A stretch of DNA of 64,000 nt, from the NCBI RefSeq assembly GCF_008638365.1, contig NZ_VWVU01000003.1, forward strand, positions 1 to 64,000, in the 5' to 3' direction. Under the pieces are notes generated by a model. The model was not told the DNA's origin. It saw only the letters and a program-made list of their open reading frames with translations, and did no database searches. Positions 51,236-60,088 of this stretch are shown piece by piece. Within the stretch, counting starts at the first letter, position 1, and each line of letters opens with the position of its first letter. This stretch comes from Nocardiopsis quinghaiensis (GTDB lineage: Bacteria > Actinomycetota > Actinomycetes > Streptosporangiales > Streptosporangiaceae). The translations under genes and the position numbers were made by a program.

Positions 51236-53215
51236 TCAGAAGTCCATATCGGCGTCGAGCGGGTTCACCGGGCGCTCCAGCGAGATGTTCTCGTGGAATT
51301 CGGCCTCGGACTGGAACGGGTGGGAGTCTTCGCAGACGGCTCCCAGTTCTTGGAACGCGGTCCTCACGCGCAGGTGCACGTCCCTGGTGTACATGCTCTC
51401 GAAGGGGTCCTCGATGACCCACTTGCCAGCGACAATGCGGAGGATCCTCGACAACCGGTGGCCCAGTGGAGCTCCGTCCGACCGACGAGGCCCCCGATTT
51501 CGGACGAGGAATCCGTATCGCTGCAGCGGAGTGAAGCCGTCCGCACCGGGGTCGTCGATCGGCGGCTGCGGTACCGACGTGGTGTGGCGGATGAGGTCGA
51601 GCACCTCGGACTCACGGCTCGGCAGGTCGAGCAGCGCGTCGAGCTCCCGGCACACCGCCATGAGGTCGCCGGACCCGAGTGTGTAGTAGTACCAGTTCGG
51701 GGTGCGACCGCTCGTGCCCTCGTCGGACCGCCTCGCGAGCCGGCGGAACGCTTCATCGCGGTCGCAGCGTACCCATGTCGGTTCCTTCTGCCAGCGACGC
51801 AGCAGCAACCGCATCATCAGTGCCCGGGCCGAGCGTGCCGCCCCGGAGTTCTCGTTCCATGCCAGCCAGCGGCGGTCGTCGAGCCCGGTGAGGTCCTCAC
51901 CGAGGTCGTAGGTCCGGATGAGGTAGTCGACGTCCTGGAGGTCCTTGGCGAGCGAGCAGATGGTCAGCGCTTCGAGCGTCCGGCTCGCGAGGTCGAGCTC
52001 GGAGTGTTTCAGCAGGGCCTTGATGAGGGTGTCGCCGAGGTGTTCCTTCAGTGTCGGGGCGTCCTCGGCGCCGCCGCGCTTCTGCCGGAGCAGGTGCTGG
52101 AGTCCGTTGTAGGCGCGCAGCCCATCGATCGCCGGGTCCTGGAGCAGATAGCTGGTGGCGGCCACGTATCCCCCGGTGAGTCCGAAGATGAGCTCGGGGA
52201 AGTAGTCGTCTATGCGGTGCGGTGTGCGGTCCGCCAGCTCGCGTACTTCGGTGGGACTGAAGTCCGGGGCCGGGACCGCCTTCGCCCTGGTCAGGAGAGG
52301 CTTCTCGGGAGTACTGCTCACCAGCAGTAGTGGTGTCCGACCGGCACCCTGGTGGGCAGGCGAGGACTGGGCGGACCGGAACAGTGCGAGCAGCCCGCCG
52401 CCCCTGCTGGCCGGCTGCTTCAAAGCATCGACGTCGTCCAGGAAGACCACGCGCCGGTACTGGTCGGCGTCTTCGGCCTGGTCGCGCAGATCGGCGAGGA
52501 AGGCGTGGACGAGCCATTCGTTGTGGCTGGTCTGGATCCTCCACTCGGTCTCGCGGTCCCGCTCCGCCTTCTCGGTTCCGGCGTGTTCCGGATAGGGGTT
52601 GATGAGCGAGCCCCAGGCTCGGGTCTTGAACCACTGCTCCACGGCGGTGTCGATCTTCCTGCGCGGCAGCGCGAGGGCGGGGCCGACCGGACGGACGGCG
52701 CCGACTTGGAACTTGACGAAGACCAGATTCACCTCTACCACGAGGCTGACGGAGGTGGCGGCGCCGTCGCGACGTTCGCGTCGGGTTCCGCGGTTGGAAC
52801 GTACCTGCTGCCTCCAGTGTCTGACCAGTTCGGGCCAGAATCTGGTGTAGTCACTGACGGGGGTGAGATCGTCTCGCAATGCGGTGAGCACCAGGTCCAG
52901 CCTCGGAAAATGGCAACGCGGCAGTCCCGGTATCTTGGCGCTCAACTGGTCCCGAATATCGCGGAAGAGGTCCGGCACGGTCTCCGGGCGGTATTCGTTG
53001 CAGTTGACGAATGCGGTAGGAGTGACCAGCCGCATGATCTCGTTGGACTGGGTGAGCAGGGTGGTCTTGCCGCTCCCGGAGGGACCGTGGACGATGAGGC
53101 TCCCGGAGCGGTCGGAGTCGTCCCGGCAGAAATCGAGGATTTCGTCCAGGGGGCGGTCGCGGAGAATGGTCGATCCGGAGACGTCGACCTGGGTGGCCAT
53201 GGGGCGCAGTTTCAT
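51236..53215 (-). CDS. P-loop NTPase partner of the receptor
   Basis: 659 residues, ATG 53215 (GGAG 10 bases upstream; MATQV at 53200 is an alternative). STILRDRPLDEILDFC precedes Walker A in SLIVHGPSGSGKTTLLTQSNEI (~40-60). Walker B VVFLDDVDAL lies near 260, followed by a sensor-like LLLVSSTPEKPLL. The remaining ~370 residues look helical (LLQDPAIDGLRAYNGLQHLL, ALLKHSELDLASRTLEALTICSLAKDLQDVDYLIRTYDLG). No membrane helix is evident. The layout resembles AAA/STAND switch NTPases. No known effector domain. Probably couples to the receptor's cytosolic tail. Confidence 0.8.
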   Translation of the reverse strand: MKLRPMATQVDVSGSTILRDRPLDEILDFCRDDSDRSGSLIVHGPSGSGKTTLLTQSNEIMRLVTPTAFVNCNEYRPETVPDLFRDIRDQLSAKIPGLPRCHFPRLDLVLTALRDDLTPVSDYTRFWPELVRHWRQQVRSNRGTRRERRDGAATSVSLVVEVNLVFVKFQVGAVRPVGPALALPRRKIDTAVEQWFKTRAWGSLINPYPEHAGTEKAERDRETEWRIQTSHNEWLVHAFLADLRDQAEDADQYRRVVFLDDVDALKQPASRGGGLLALFRSAQSSPAHQGAGRTPLLLVSSTPEKPLLTRAKAVPAPDFSPTEVRELADRTPHRIDDYFPELIFGLTGGYVAATSYLLQDPAIDGLRAYNGLQHLLRQKRGGAEDAPTLKEHLGDTLIKALLKHSELDLASRTLEALTICSLAKDLQDVDYLIRTYDLGEDLTGLDDRRWLAWNENSGAARSARALMMRLLLRRWQKEPTWVRCDRDEAFRRLARRSDEGTSGRTPNWYYYTLGSGDLMAVCRELDALLDLPSRESEVLDLIRHTTSVPQPPIDDPGADGFTPLQRYGFLVRNRGPRRSDGAPLGHRLSRILRIVAGKWVIEDPFESMYTRDVHLRVRTAFQELGAVCEDSHPFQSEAEFHENISLERPVNPLDADMDF

Positions 53216-53538
53216 CGGGGGGTGATCTCCTGGATCGGGCTTCGATCGAGGATACTCCACGGTGGCGAGATTCGCTGGCCGCACATTGATCACGCGAGTC
53301 CGGTACCCGCGGACCCCTTCGCGCAAAGGCTTCGAGATCCCTGGCCGAGGCGAGTTACTCGATCTGTTTGATCGTCTCAGCCTCGGCGGACATTGCTCGG
53401 CGGAGTTCGCGCAGGACAGCATCAGAGCCCTTGGCGCGGCAGACCCCCGCGGTAGTCGACTCTTCTGCCAGGGGGTTCTTTTTGTCAGGGTTTGTTTGGT
53501 GTATCCGCTACACGAATGTGACCGGAATCCATACTTTG
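53216..53538. other. Intergenic region upstream of the NTPase-receptor module
   Basis: No supported gene. Lower GC than its surroundings, with AT-rich patches near 53470-53510 (tctttttgtcagggtttg) that could hold promoters for the module or for the rightward gene at 53539. Confidence 0.45.
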
Positions 53539-54057
53539 ATGACAGCTGCCGGGTTCGTGGCCGAGATCGATGCCCCCGAGCTAGACCATCGCTTGCGGAA
53601 CCGGGTTCGCCATGTCCTCCACAAGATGCCGTCCACGTCATCGGTGTTCACCGGTGCCCCGCGTGCCGGGGCCTCGCCCGGCCACGGACTCCCGGAGGTG
53701 GCCCGTGTCGACCAGGGGCGGGAGGACGGCGCCCACCTGGTCGAGGTAAGCGTGGGGCCCTCGGCCGCCCCCTCGCACCTGGCCCTGGTCCGTGACGGGC
53801 GGAGGCTGCTGCTGGTCTTCCGCCCCAGCGGGGCGCTGCTGCGCGAGGTCACGTTCCCCGAGCCGGTGGCGTGGGACCGTATGGAGGTCCAGTACACCGG
53901 GGATCTCCTCACGGTCCGGGCCCCCGGGGCCCACCGCTCCCCAGTACCGGTCCGGCCGCATCTGCGGGCTCCCGGTGCGCGTTTCCTCCTGCGCTCCCCG
54001 TGGAAGCGCGTGGCCGCCTGGTTGGCCCGCCTGGGCCGGGGCCGTGCCGGCTCCTGA
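53539..54057 (+). CDS. Hypothetical protein with an HSP20-like beta pattern
   Basis: 172 residues if read from ATG 53539, 143 from ATG 53626; neither has a strong ribosome site. The N-terminal third is low in GC like the flanking island, while the rest has host-like composition, so the junction may have altered the 5' end. Residues ~65-130 (ARVDQGREDGAHLVEVSVGP, RDGRRLLLVFRPSGALLREVTFPEPVAWDRMEVQYTGDLLTVRAP) have the order of an alpha-crystallin/p23 sandwich. The basic C terminus (RFLLRSPWKRVAAWLARLGRG) could be amphipathic. Function unknown. Confidence 0.5.
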   Translation: MTAAGFVAEIDAPELDHRLRNRVRHVLHKMPSTSSVFTGAPRAGASPGHGLPEVARVDQGREDGAHLVEVSVGPSAAPSHLALVRDGRRLLLVFRPSGALLREVTFPEPVAWDRMEVQYTGDLLTVRAPGAHRSPVPVRPHLRAPGARFLLRSPWKRVAAWLARLGRGRAGS

Positions 54058-54146
54058 GGCACGAAGCCGCGGACGCGGCCGCCCAGGAACTGTGTCCCCG
54101 GACCGCCCACGGCATGCTCCGAGCCGGGAAGGGGAGACCCGTGGGC

Positions 54147-54788
54147 TCAGGTGTCGGGGGAGCGCTCCGGCAGCCCGGCGGCCCGCCGCAGGCGTGCGAA
54201 CTCCTCGGTGAGCGCCCCCAGCTGCCAGTGGGCGTTGCGGCCGCTGGGGTTGGGCAGCAGCCACACCCGGGTGCCGCCGATCTCCATGGCCTGGGGCCCC
54301 ACCTTCGCGCCGCGGTCTCCGAAGGCCTGCCGGTAGGCGGTGACGCCCAGCACGGCCAGCCACCGGGGACGCCACAGCAGGACCTTGCGCCGCAGCGTCC
54401 GCCCGCCCTCCACGATCTCCTCCCGGCTCAGCTCGTCCGCCTGGGCCGTGGTCCGGTCGACGACGTTGGTGATCCCCAGGCCCAGAGACAGGAGCGCGTC
54501 CTCCTCGTCGGGCTTCAGCCGGCGCGGAGTGAAGCCGGACCCGTGCAGGGCGGGCCAGAAGCGCGTGCCCGGATTGGCGAAGTGGTGTTCGAGGGCACCC
54601 GAGGCCAGGCCGGGGTTGATCCCGCAGAAGAGCACGTCGAGGTGCTCCGCCAGGAGGTCGGGGACCACCTTGCTCCGGGCCGCCTCCAGCTCCGACCTGC
54701 TGGGGCCGGGCACCCTCCCCGGCGAGGTGCGTACACGGGGACGCGGGAATTCGGCCTCCGGCGGTGTGTCCTCGGTGCGTCCGCTCAC
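54147..54788 (-). CDS. mug: G/U mismatch-specific DNA glycosylase
   Basis: 213 residues, GTG 54788 after GAGGAG. Uracil-DNA-glycosylase superfamily, Mug family: LDVLFCGINPGLASGALEHHFANPGTRFWPALHGSGF (motif 1, GINPG with the catalytic Asn) and VWLLPNPSGRNAHW (motif 2, NPSG). Removes uracil or ethenocytosine from mismatches. The first ~45 residues are a Pro/Arg-rich disordered extension. Confidence 0.92.
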   Translation of the reverse strand: MSGRTEDTPPEAEFPRPRVRTSPGRVPGPSRSELEAARSKVVPDLLAEHLDVLFCGINPGLASGALEHHFANPGTRFWPALHGSGFTPRRLKPDEEDALLSLGLGITNVVDRTTAQADELSREEIVEGGRTLRRKVLLWRPRWLAVLGVTAYRQAFGDRGAKVGPQAMEIGGTRVWLLPNPSGRNAHWQLGALTEEFARLRRAAGLPERSPDT

Positions 54789-54943
54789 GGGACTCCTCTC
54801 CTCGGCCTGCGGTCGGTGACGCGGGGAACCGCGTCGCCGTGTTGCTGAAGGCCCCTGCCCGAGAACACGGTGTCGAAGCACCTGCGGGCTGCTCGGGCGG
54901 GTCCGCGGCGCGGGCCGCTGGACCTCTCTGGCCAGCCCGGCGG

Positions 54944-55321
54944 TTATCCGTTCCGCTCCGCCGCGTCGTCGGCGCCGACGTGGTCCTGCACCCACTCCAC
55001 CAACGGCACCAGCAGGCCGGTGACCTGCCACCCCTCCCCGGTGAGGCTGTAGACCACGTGCGGCGGGACGACCGGCCTGGCCTCGCGCAGGACCAGGCCG
55101 TCCTCCTCAAGGGTGCGCAGGGTCTGGGCGAGCATCTTCTCGCTGATCCCGCCGACCGCCCGCAACAGCTCGCTCCAGCGCGAGGGGCCCCGGGACAGGG
55201 CGATGAGGACGAGCACGCCCCACTTGCTGGTGATGTCGCCCAGCAGCCGGCGGGAGGGGCAGGCGGCGGACAGCACCTGGCCCCGGGTCGGAGCGTTGGC
55301 GTGGAATCCGGAGGAGCGCAT
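54944..55321 (-). CDS. HxlR-family transcriptional regulator
   Basis: 125 residues. Cys in AACPSRRLLGDITSKWGVLVLIAL, then LLRAVGGISEKMLAQTLRTLEEDGLVLREARPVVPPHVVYSLTGEG, the HxlR winged helix. The N-terminal Cys is a candidate redox or electrophile sensor, as in related YodB/QorR-type regulators. Divergent from the NmrA-like gene, which is its likely target. Confidence 0.93.
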   Translation of the reverse strand: MRSSGFHANAPTRGQVLSAACPSRRLLGDITSKWGVLVLIALSRGPSRWSELLRAVGGISEKMLAQTLRTLEEDGLVLREARPVVPPHVVYSLTGEGWQVTGLLVPLVEWVQDHVGADDAAERNG

Positions 55322-55340
55322 GGCGCCAACTTACCAAAAG

Positions 55341-55353
55341 GTGGGTACCCCAC
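55341..55353. promoter_or_regulatory. Probable HxlR operator
   Basis: gtggg-tac-cccac inverted repeat in the 108-base divergent region between the HxlR and NmrA-like genes, 20 bases from the regulator's start. Confidence 0.5.
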
Positions 55354-55429
55354 TTCTGGAATGTGCCTGTGAACAGGGTGGTTGGCACTCACGCACGGCC
55401 GGAGCAGCCGACCGAACGAAAGGAGTCCC

Positions 55430-56290
55430 ATGAGCAGCGTCGTCGTCACCGGTGCCACCGGCCACCTGGGCCGCCTCGTCGTGGAGGACATCCTGGCCAA
55501 GGGCCACCCCGCCGAACGGATCACCGCCACCGGTCGCGACGCCGGCGGGCTGACCGGCCTCGCGGACCGGGGCGTGCGTACCGCCCGCGCCGACTTCGGG
55601 GACCCCGCCTCGCTCAGGGACGCCTTCGAGGGCGCCGACACCCTCCTCCTGGTCTCCGGCAGCGAGGTCGGCAAGCGGGTGGACCAGCACCGTAACGCGA
55701 TCGAGGCCGCCGGGGCGGTCGGTGTCGGACACGTCGTCTACACCAGCGCCCCCAAGGCCACCGACACCACGCTGGTCCTGGCCCCCGAGCACAAGGCCAC
55801 CGAGGAGATCCTCACCGCCTCCGGCCTGGCGTACACGGTCCTGCGCAACGGCTGGTACAACGAGAACTTCGAGCAGCAGCTGGACCAGGCCCGCGAGACG
55901 GGCGCCTTCGTCGGCAGCGCGGGCGGGGGACGGGTCGCCAGCGCCTCGCGCCAGGACCTGGCCGAGGCCGCCTCCGTCGTGCTCCGCGACCCGAAGGCGC
56001 ACGCCGGCGCCGTCTACGAGCTCTCCGGCGACACCGCGTGGACCCACGCCGAACTCGCCGCGGCCCTGGGGGAACTGCTCGGCCGCGAGGTCCTCTACCG
56101 CGACCTCACCACCGAGGAGCACGTGGCGGCCCTGACCGGTGCCGGACTGGACGAGGGCACCGCGCGCTTCGTTGCCGCCTTGGACGCCAACATCCGCGAC
56201 GGCGAGCTGTCCATGACCACCGGCGAGCTCTCCCGCCTGATCGGCCGCCCGACCACCCCGGTCGCCGAGACCCTGCGCACGCCGGCCTGA
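55430..56290 (+). CDS. NmrA-like NAD(P)-dependent reductase (QorB type)
   Basis: 286 residues, ATG 55430 after GAAAGGAG. MSSVVVTGATGHLGRLVVEDILAKG is the NAD(P) Rossmann motif. HVVYTSAPKATDTTLVLAPEHKATEEILTASGLAYTVLRNGWYNENF is diagnostic of the NmrA/QorB (quinone reductase 2-like) group, with no SDR Tyr-x-x-x-Lys. Divergent from an HxlR regulator, an arrangement matching the qorA/qorR logic. Likely reduces quinones; electron acceptor not certain. Confidence 0.92.
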   Translation: MSSVVVTGATGHLGRLVVEDILAKGHPAERITATGRDAGGLTGLADRGVRTARADFGDPASLRDAFEGADTLLLVSGSEVGKRVDQHRNAIEAAGAVGVGHVVYTSAPKATDTTLVLAPEHKATEEILTASGLAYTVLRNGWYNENFEQQLDQARETGAFVGSAGGGRVASASRQDLAEAASVVLRDPKAHAGAVYELSGDTAWTHAELAAALGELLGREVLYRDLTTEEHVAALTGAGLDEGTARFVAALDANIRDGELSMTTGELSRLIGRPTTPVAETLRTPA

Positions 56291-56307
56291 CACGGGACAC
56301 GGGGACC

Positions 56308-56335
56308 GGTCCGGAGGCCGCCCCGCGGCCGGACC
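56308..56335 (+). terminator. Hairpin after the NmrA-like gene
   Basis: ggtccgg (56308-56314) pairs with ccggacc (56329-56335), 17 bases past the stop. GC-rich, no T tract. Confidence 0.5.
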
Positions 56336-56789
56336 ATCCGTTCAAGGACCCGAGGCGGTGGGGGCGGTCGCCGAGCCGCCCCCGCACCGCTTCGCCCGGT
56401 CGGCTCCGAACCGGTTCCGCCCGCCCTCGACGGACGCACCCACCGGCGGGACCTCGTGTGTCGGCTCCCGCCCGTCCGCCGTGCGCTACCGGGCCGTCGA
56501 GCTCCCGCAGAGGGACCGGACCAGCGCGGGTACACCGTCCCGGCGTCGAAGCCGGGGCTGCCCCGACACGCACGCCCGGCCGCGAGCAGGGCAGTGGTTC
56601 GTAACCTCCTGAACATGGGAACTCTCCGTCCTAGGTACGGGCACCCGCTTCCCGCGGATGCCCGAAGGACTGTGGCACGAGCGGCTTCGAACCGACTTCG
56701 GTTCCACCTCGCTCCGGCTTCGCGTGTGGAACGGACCGACACGGGCACGAGGGTGACGCGTGCCCGCGCCCCGCCCCAGGAGGGCCGAC
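56336..56789. other. Gene-free interval
   Basis: About 450 bases with no supported coding region. It contains the AGGAGG (56778-56783) of the next gene and presumably its promoter. Nothing else recognised. Confidence 0.5.
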
Positions 56790-57596
56790 ATGCCTGACGC
56801 CCAGACCCCGGTGGTCTGCTTCGTTCACGACCTTGGTGACCGGCGCGTGTGGCGGCGCCTCACCGAGGCGCTACCGTCGTGGGTCCGCGCTCTGGTGGTG
56901 GAGCAGCGACCCACCAGTCGGCTCGCCCCGGCCGACCAGGCCGAGCACATCGAGGCCGCGGCGCGCGCAGTCCTGCCCGATACGGGCGTGGACCTGGTGG
57001 TCGCCCCCGACAGCGCGGCCGGTGCGGGCGCCGAGCTCGTCGCTGACGGAAGCGCCACGCACGCCCTGTTGGTCGATCCCGACCCCCAGGTGCTGGTCGG
57101 CCGCCCCGATTTCCGGCCTCCCGGGCCCAGCGCGCAGATCGCCGACCTCCTGTTGGCCATGGCCCCCTACCAGGAGCAGTTGCGCGAGCACGGGACCCTG
57201 CCGGAGGAGGGGGTCGAGGCCATGGTGGACCACTTCCTGGGACGTTGCGAGACGCTGGACGAGCAGGACCGGCGCCTGCTCCACGACATCGCCACCGAAC
57301 GGCTCACCCAGACGATGCCCTGGGACCTGTCGACGGCCCAGGAGGCCGCGCCGCCGTGTGAGCACGACTGGTTCACCCGTCTGAGCGCGTCCCCTGAGCG
57401 GTTCACCGTCTACTCCGGGGAACTCGCCGGTCTGGGCGCGTCGCTCCGCACGGTGCTGTCCCGCAACGTCCCCGGGGCGTACGTGGTGAGCGCCTCCACC
57501 CGCACGGCGTTCCCCTGGCTGGAGGAACCCGCGGCGCTGGCCGCCCTCATCACCGACCACATGGATCCGAGATTCCAGGAGGACCACTCGACGTGA
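56790..57596 (+). CDS. Alpha/beta-hydrolase-fold-like protein without the canonical nucleophile
   Basis: 268 residues, ATG 56790 after a perfect AGGAGG. The N terminus VVCFVHDLGDRRVWRRLTEALPSW resembles the first strands of alpha/beta hydrolases (H-D/G-x-G oxyanion region). At the nucleophile elbow the sequence is VVAPDSAAGAGAELVADG rather than GxSxG, and a catalytic Asp/His pair is not obvious. ATHALLVDPDPQVL and YVVSASTRTAFPWLEEPAALAALITDHM fit the later strands. Possibly a non-enzymatic or unusual family member. Function unknown. Confidence 0.7.
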   Translation: MPDAQTPVVCFVHDLGDRRVWRRLTEALPSWVRALVVEQRPTSRLAPADQAEHIEAAARAVLPDTGVDLVVAPDSAAGAGAELVADGSATHALLVDPDPQVLVGRPDFRPPGPSAQIADLLLAMAPYQEQLREHGTLPEEGVEAMVDHFLGRCETLDEQDRRLLHDIATERLTQTMPWDLSTAQEAAPPCEHDWFTRLSASPERFTVYSGELAGLGASLRTVLSRNVPGAYVVSASTRTAFPWLEEPAALAALITDHMDPRFQEDHST

Positions 57597-57625
57597 AGCG
57601 GCCGCGCGACCGGGGAGCGAAGAGC

Positions 57626-58546
57626 CTAGCCGCGGCCCGCCTCGTACACGCACAGGTGCGTGTACGCCAGAGAGAACAGCGGCGTGGGCACGCCCAGCTC
57701 GCGCCCGCGCGTGACCAGGTCGCCGATGACGTGGTCGGCCTCCACCGGGTTGCCGTGGGTCAGGTCCCAGTACATGGAGGTCGTGGTCGTGGCCGTGGTG
57801 TTGGCGACGGCGGCGTGGGCACGGTCACGGGCCCCCTGGTCGGGCGGATGGCCCGACGCGGTGGCCACGGCGATGGCCTCCTCGAACACCCCGGACGTGA
57901 ACTCCTGCCCGCCCGGTGCGCTGTTGACGCGGCCGATGGGACCGCGCATCAGGCAGGTGCACGCGCCCAGGCTCGCCAGGAACACCCACTTGTGCCACAT
58001 CTCCTGGCGGATCCTCGGCGTGGGCGTGGCGGTGTGGGTCCCGGTGTCCAGCGCCGCGTGGACATCGTCCAGGCCGAGGACGGGCCGCTCGCCCAACGGC
58101 CCGTAGACCAGTTGGCCCATCCTGCCGATCTCGACGATCTCGCCCCGCTCGCCCAGGCGGGTCATCACCATGGCGACCCCGCCGTAGACACGGTCGGCAC
58201 CGAAGCGCTCGACCAGGGCGTCGACGTGCCGCATGCCGTTGAGGAAGGGCAGGACCACGGTCCGCGGGCCCACCGCCGGGGCGAGGTCCTTGAGCGCGGC
58301 GTCGAACCCGTAGGACTTCACGGCCACGATCACCAGGTCGTAGTCGGCCTCCAACCGGTCGGCGGTGACGGCGGAGACCGGCACGGTCTCCACACCGCCG
58401 TCCACGCCGTGGATGCTCAGGCCGTGTTCGCGCAGCAGCTCGGCACGCGCGGGGCGGACGAGGAAGTCGACGTCCCGGCCCGCCTGCACCAGGTGCGCGC
58501 CGAAATAGCCGCCGACCGCTCCGGCACCCACGACAAGGATCTTCAT
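57626..58546 (-). CDS. panE: 2-dehydropantoate 2-reductase family protein
   Basis: 306 residues. N-terminal NADP Rossmann motif MKILVVGAGAVGGYFGAHLVQAG. DLVIVAVKSYGFDAAL carries the conserved Lys. VLPFLNGMRHVDAL and the C-terminal block EMWHKWVFLASLGACTCLM (family Lys-Trp region) plus SMYWDLTHGNPVEADHVIGDLVTRG (Ser-Met-x-x-Asp and the conserved Glu) complete the ApbA/PanE pattern. Makes pantoate for CoA biosynthesis if orthologous; several paralogues act on other keto acids, so the symbol is tentative. Confidence 0.88.
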   Translation of the reverse strand: MKILVVGAGAVGGYFGAHLVQAGRDVDFLVRPARAELLREHGLSIHGVDGGVETVPVSAVTADRLEADYDLVIVAVKSYGFDAALKDLAPAVGPRTVVLPFLNGMRHVDALVERFGADRVYGGVAMVMTRLGERGEIVEIGRMGQLVYGPLGERPVLGLDDVHAALDTGTHTATPTPRIRQEMWHKWVFLASLGACTCLMRGPIGRVNSAPGGQEFTSGVFEEAIAVATASGHPPDQGARDRAHAAVANTTATTTTSMYWDLTHGNPVEADHVIGDLVTRGRELGVPTPLFSLAYTHLCVYEAGRG

Positions 58547-59304
58547 GGCTCTCCAACCCGGTGGTTCACGAACACCGCAAAACGTATGCGTCGAATTACG
58601 GTTCCGTTGGTGACTGACAGTGTTTCCTGGTGCTGTTCGATATGGTCAGCGCTGGTTCTGTGTGTCAAGGCAGTTCACCTCGCACCCTTGCGTGTCAGCA
58701 CGTTCGTGCCAGTCGTGTGCCAGAGTTTCGACCGCTCCGTCCGCGTACTTTGTGCCAACTTCCTCGCAACACACTACTACAAAGAGTGACATTGGGTTGT
58801 GTGAGGTTGCGTGGAGTCAGGGCGCACCTGGTCCGCAGAGCTTTGGTGAATACCTGTGACCAGGTGTTCGCTCTCTTCCCTTCCCATTGCCAAGGACAGT
58901 GGGAAGGGAAGAGAGCCCTCTTGGTAGAAGAAGACAAGGAAGGGCCGAGGGCCGTCCTGTTCATCAGCGGAGCAACGAAACTCGGTGTCTGTGAACAACA
59001 CCTTCACTGTGCTCGCCGAGCATGGACACATGCCGCTCGACTTAACGGCACACCGCCGCGAATGATCCGTTCGGAGGAGCGCCGTCGAGACGTGCCCTCG
59101 GCGCTCGGGCACCGTTCAACAGCAGCCCCGCACAGAAACCCCAGATCCCGTCCCGGTCGGACAGGGCTGGGTGGCGCACAGCAGCCCACATGAGCCTGCG
59201 CGTCGGTCACATCCCCTGGGCCTCGTCGACCGTGGCTTCCAAGGACACCACTCTGGTTGTGGCCTCTCCTGTCACGATTGCTCCACCTGGCTTCTTGCTC
59301 TTGA
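58547..59304. other. Low-information mosaic region
   Basis: About 760 bases, AT-richer than the flanks, with no coding frame I can support on either strand. Its one clear structure is the 17-bp inverted repeat at 58870. Confidence 0.5.
58870..58916. repeat. 17-bp perfect inverted repeat
   Basis: Arms 58870-58886 (gctctcttcccttccca) and 58900-58916 are exact complements around a 13-base loop. The stem is purine-rich on one strand. It could be a terminator, a recombination site or the end of a lost element. Confidence 0.85.
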
Positions 59305-59430
59305 TCAGGAGAGAAGAAGGCGAGGTGGCTCCTGGAAGCAGACAGCAGTACAGAAGAGCACACTACCGACCGGTTCATCAGGGGGACGACCAAACTCGTC
59401 GTCTGCGGTGTCGCGGTCATCGCTGCGATC

Positions 59431-59925
59431 GTGTCCTATAGGCATGCCTATGCGGTGGTCACCGAATACGGCGAGAGCGGGATCACGGCGATGATGGTTC
59501 CCCTGACTATCGACGGCCTGGTGTACGCCGCGTCCATGGTGATCCTGCATTCCGCCCGAGCGAGAACAAGAACTCCTTGGCTGGCGTGGCTGCTGTTGTG
59601 GGTGGGGATTACCGCCACCTTGGCGGCGAACGTCGCTCATGGGTGGCGGAACGGGTTGGTGGGTTCCATCGTCGCGGCTTGGCCGGCTGTGGCTCTGGTG
59701 GGGTGTTACGAGATGTTGATGTGGCTGGTCCGTTCGGATAACCGACAGGGGTCCGAGGCTGCTCGCGAGGTAGCCGATATCGACCAACAGGCGGTGTGCG
59801 CCTATCAGGAGAGCGTGCGTATTGGCAGCCCGCTTTCGGAGAGAAGGCTCGCCGAGCGCTTCGGTAATTCACGTCGGTGGGCGCGCACCATCATGGAAAG
59901 GTCGGTGAACAAGGATGAGGAGTAA
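59431..59925 (+). CDS. DUF2637 membrane protein of an integrative element
   Basis: 164 residues from GTG 59431, but the family's first helix is encoded upstream in the same frame (KLVVCGVAVIAAIVSYRHAY, from about 59395). That frame is open back to a stop at 59302, with CTG 59332 the only start-like codon I see, so the 5' end may be damaged. DUF2637 blocks: YGESGITAMMVPLTIDGLVYAASMVIL and NVAHGWRNGLVGSIVAAWPAVALVGCYEMLMWLV, about four helices in all. The C-terminal part ESVRIGSPLSERRLAERFGNSRRWARTIM resembles a helix-turn-helix. Such genes normally sit beside replication and transfer genes of actinobacterial conjugative elements; none are here. Confidence 0.75.
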   Translation: MSYRHAYAVVTEYGESGITAMMVPLTIDGLVYAASMVILHSARARTRTPWLAWLLLWVGITATLAANVAHGWRNGLVGSIVAAWPAVALVGCYEMLMWLVRSDNRQGSEAAREVADIDQQAVCAYQESVRIGSPLSERRLAERFGNSRRWARTIMERSVNKDEE

Positions 59926-60088
59926 GGGATGACAAAGAACGAATGTCCTCGTTCGGTGGGCTGACGGCGAAGACTGCGGAGGCTGTGGTCCGGTGTGTGA
60001 TGCGGCCTTGGTACGAGGCGGACCGCGCACCGGGCTGCTGGCCCCTGGGACCTGTCAGGCTTGTACGTCCTTGCACAGTGAGCTCTTT

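Noticed and set aside
58630..59193. Plus-strand frame of 187 codons
   Set aside because: No ribosome site, no recognisable segments, and it spans the 17-bp inverted repeat.
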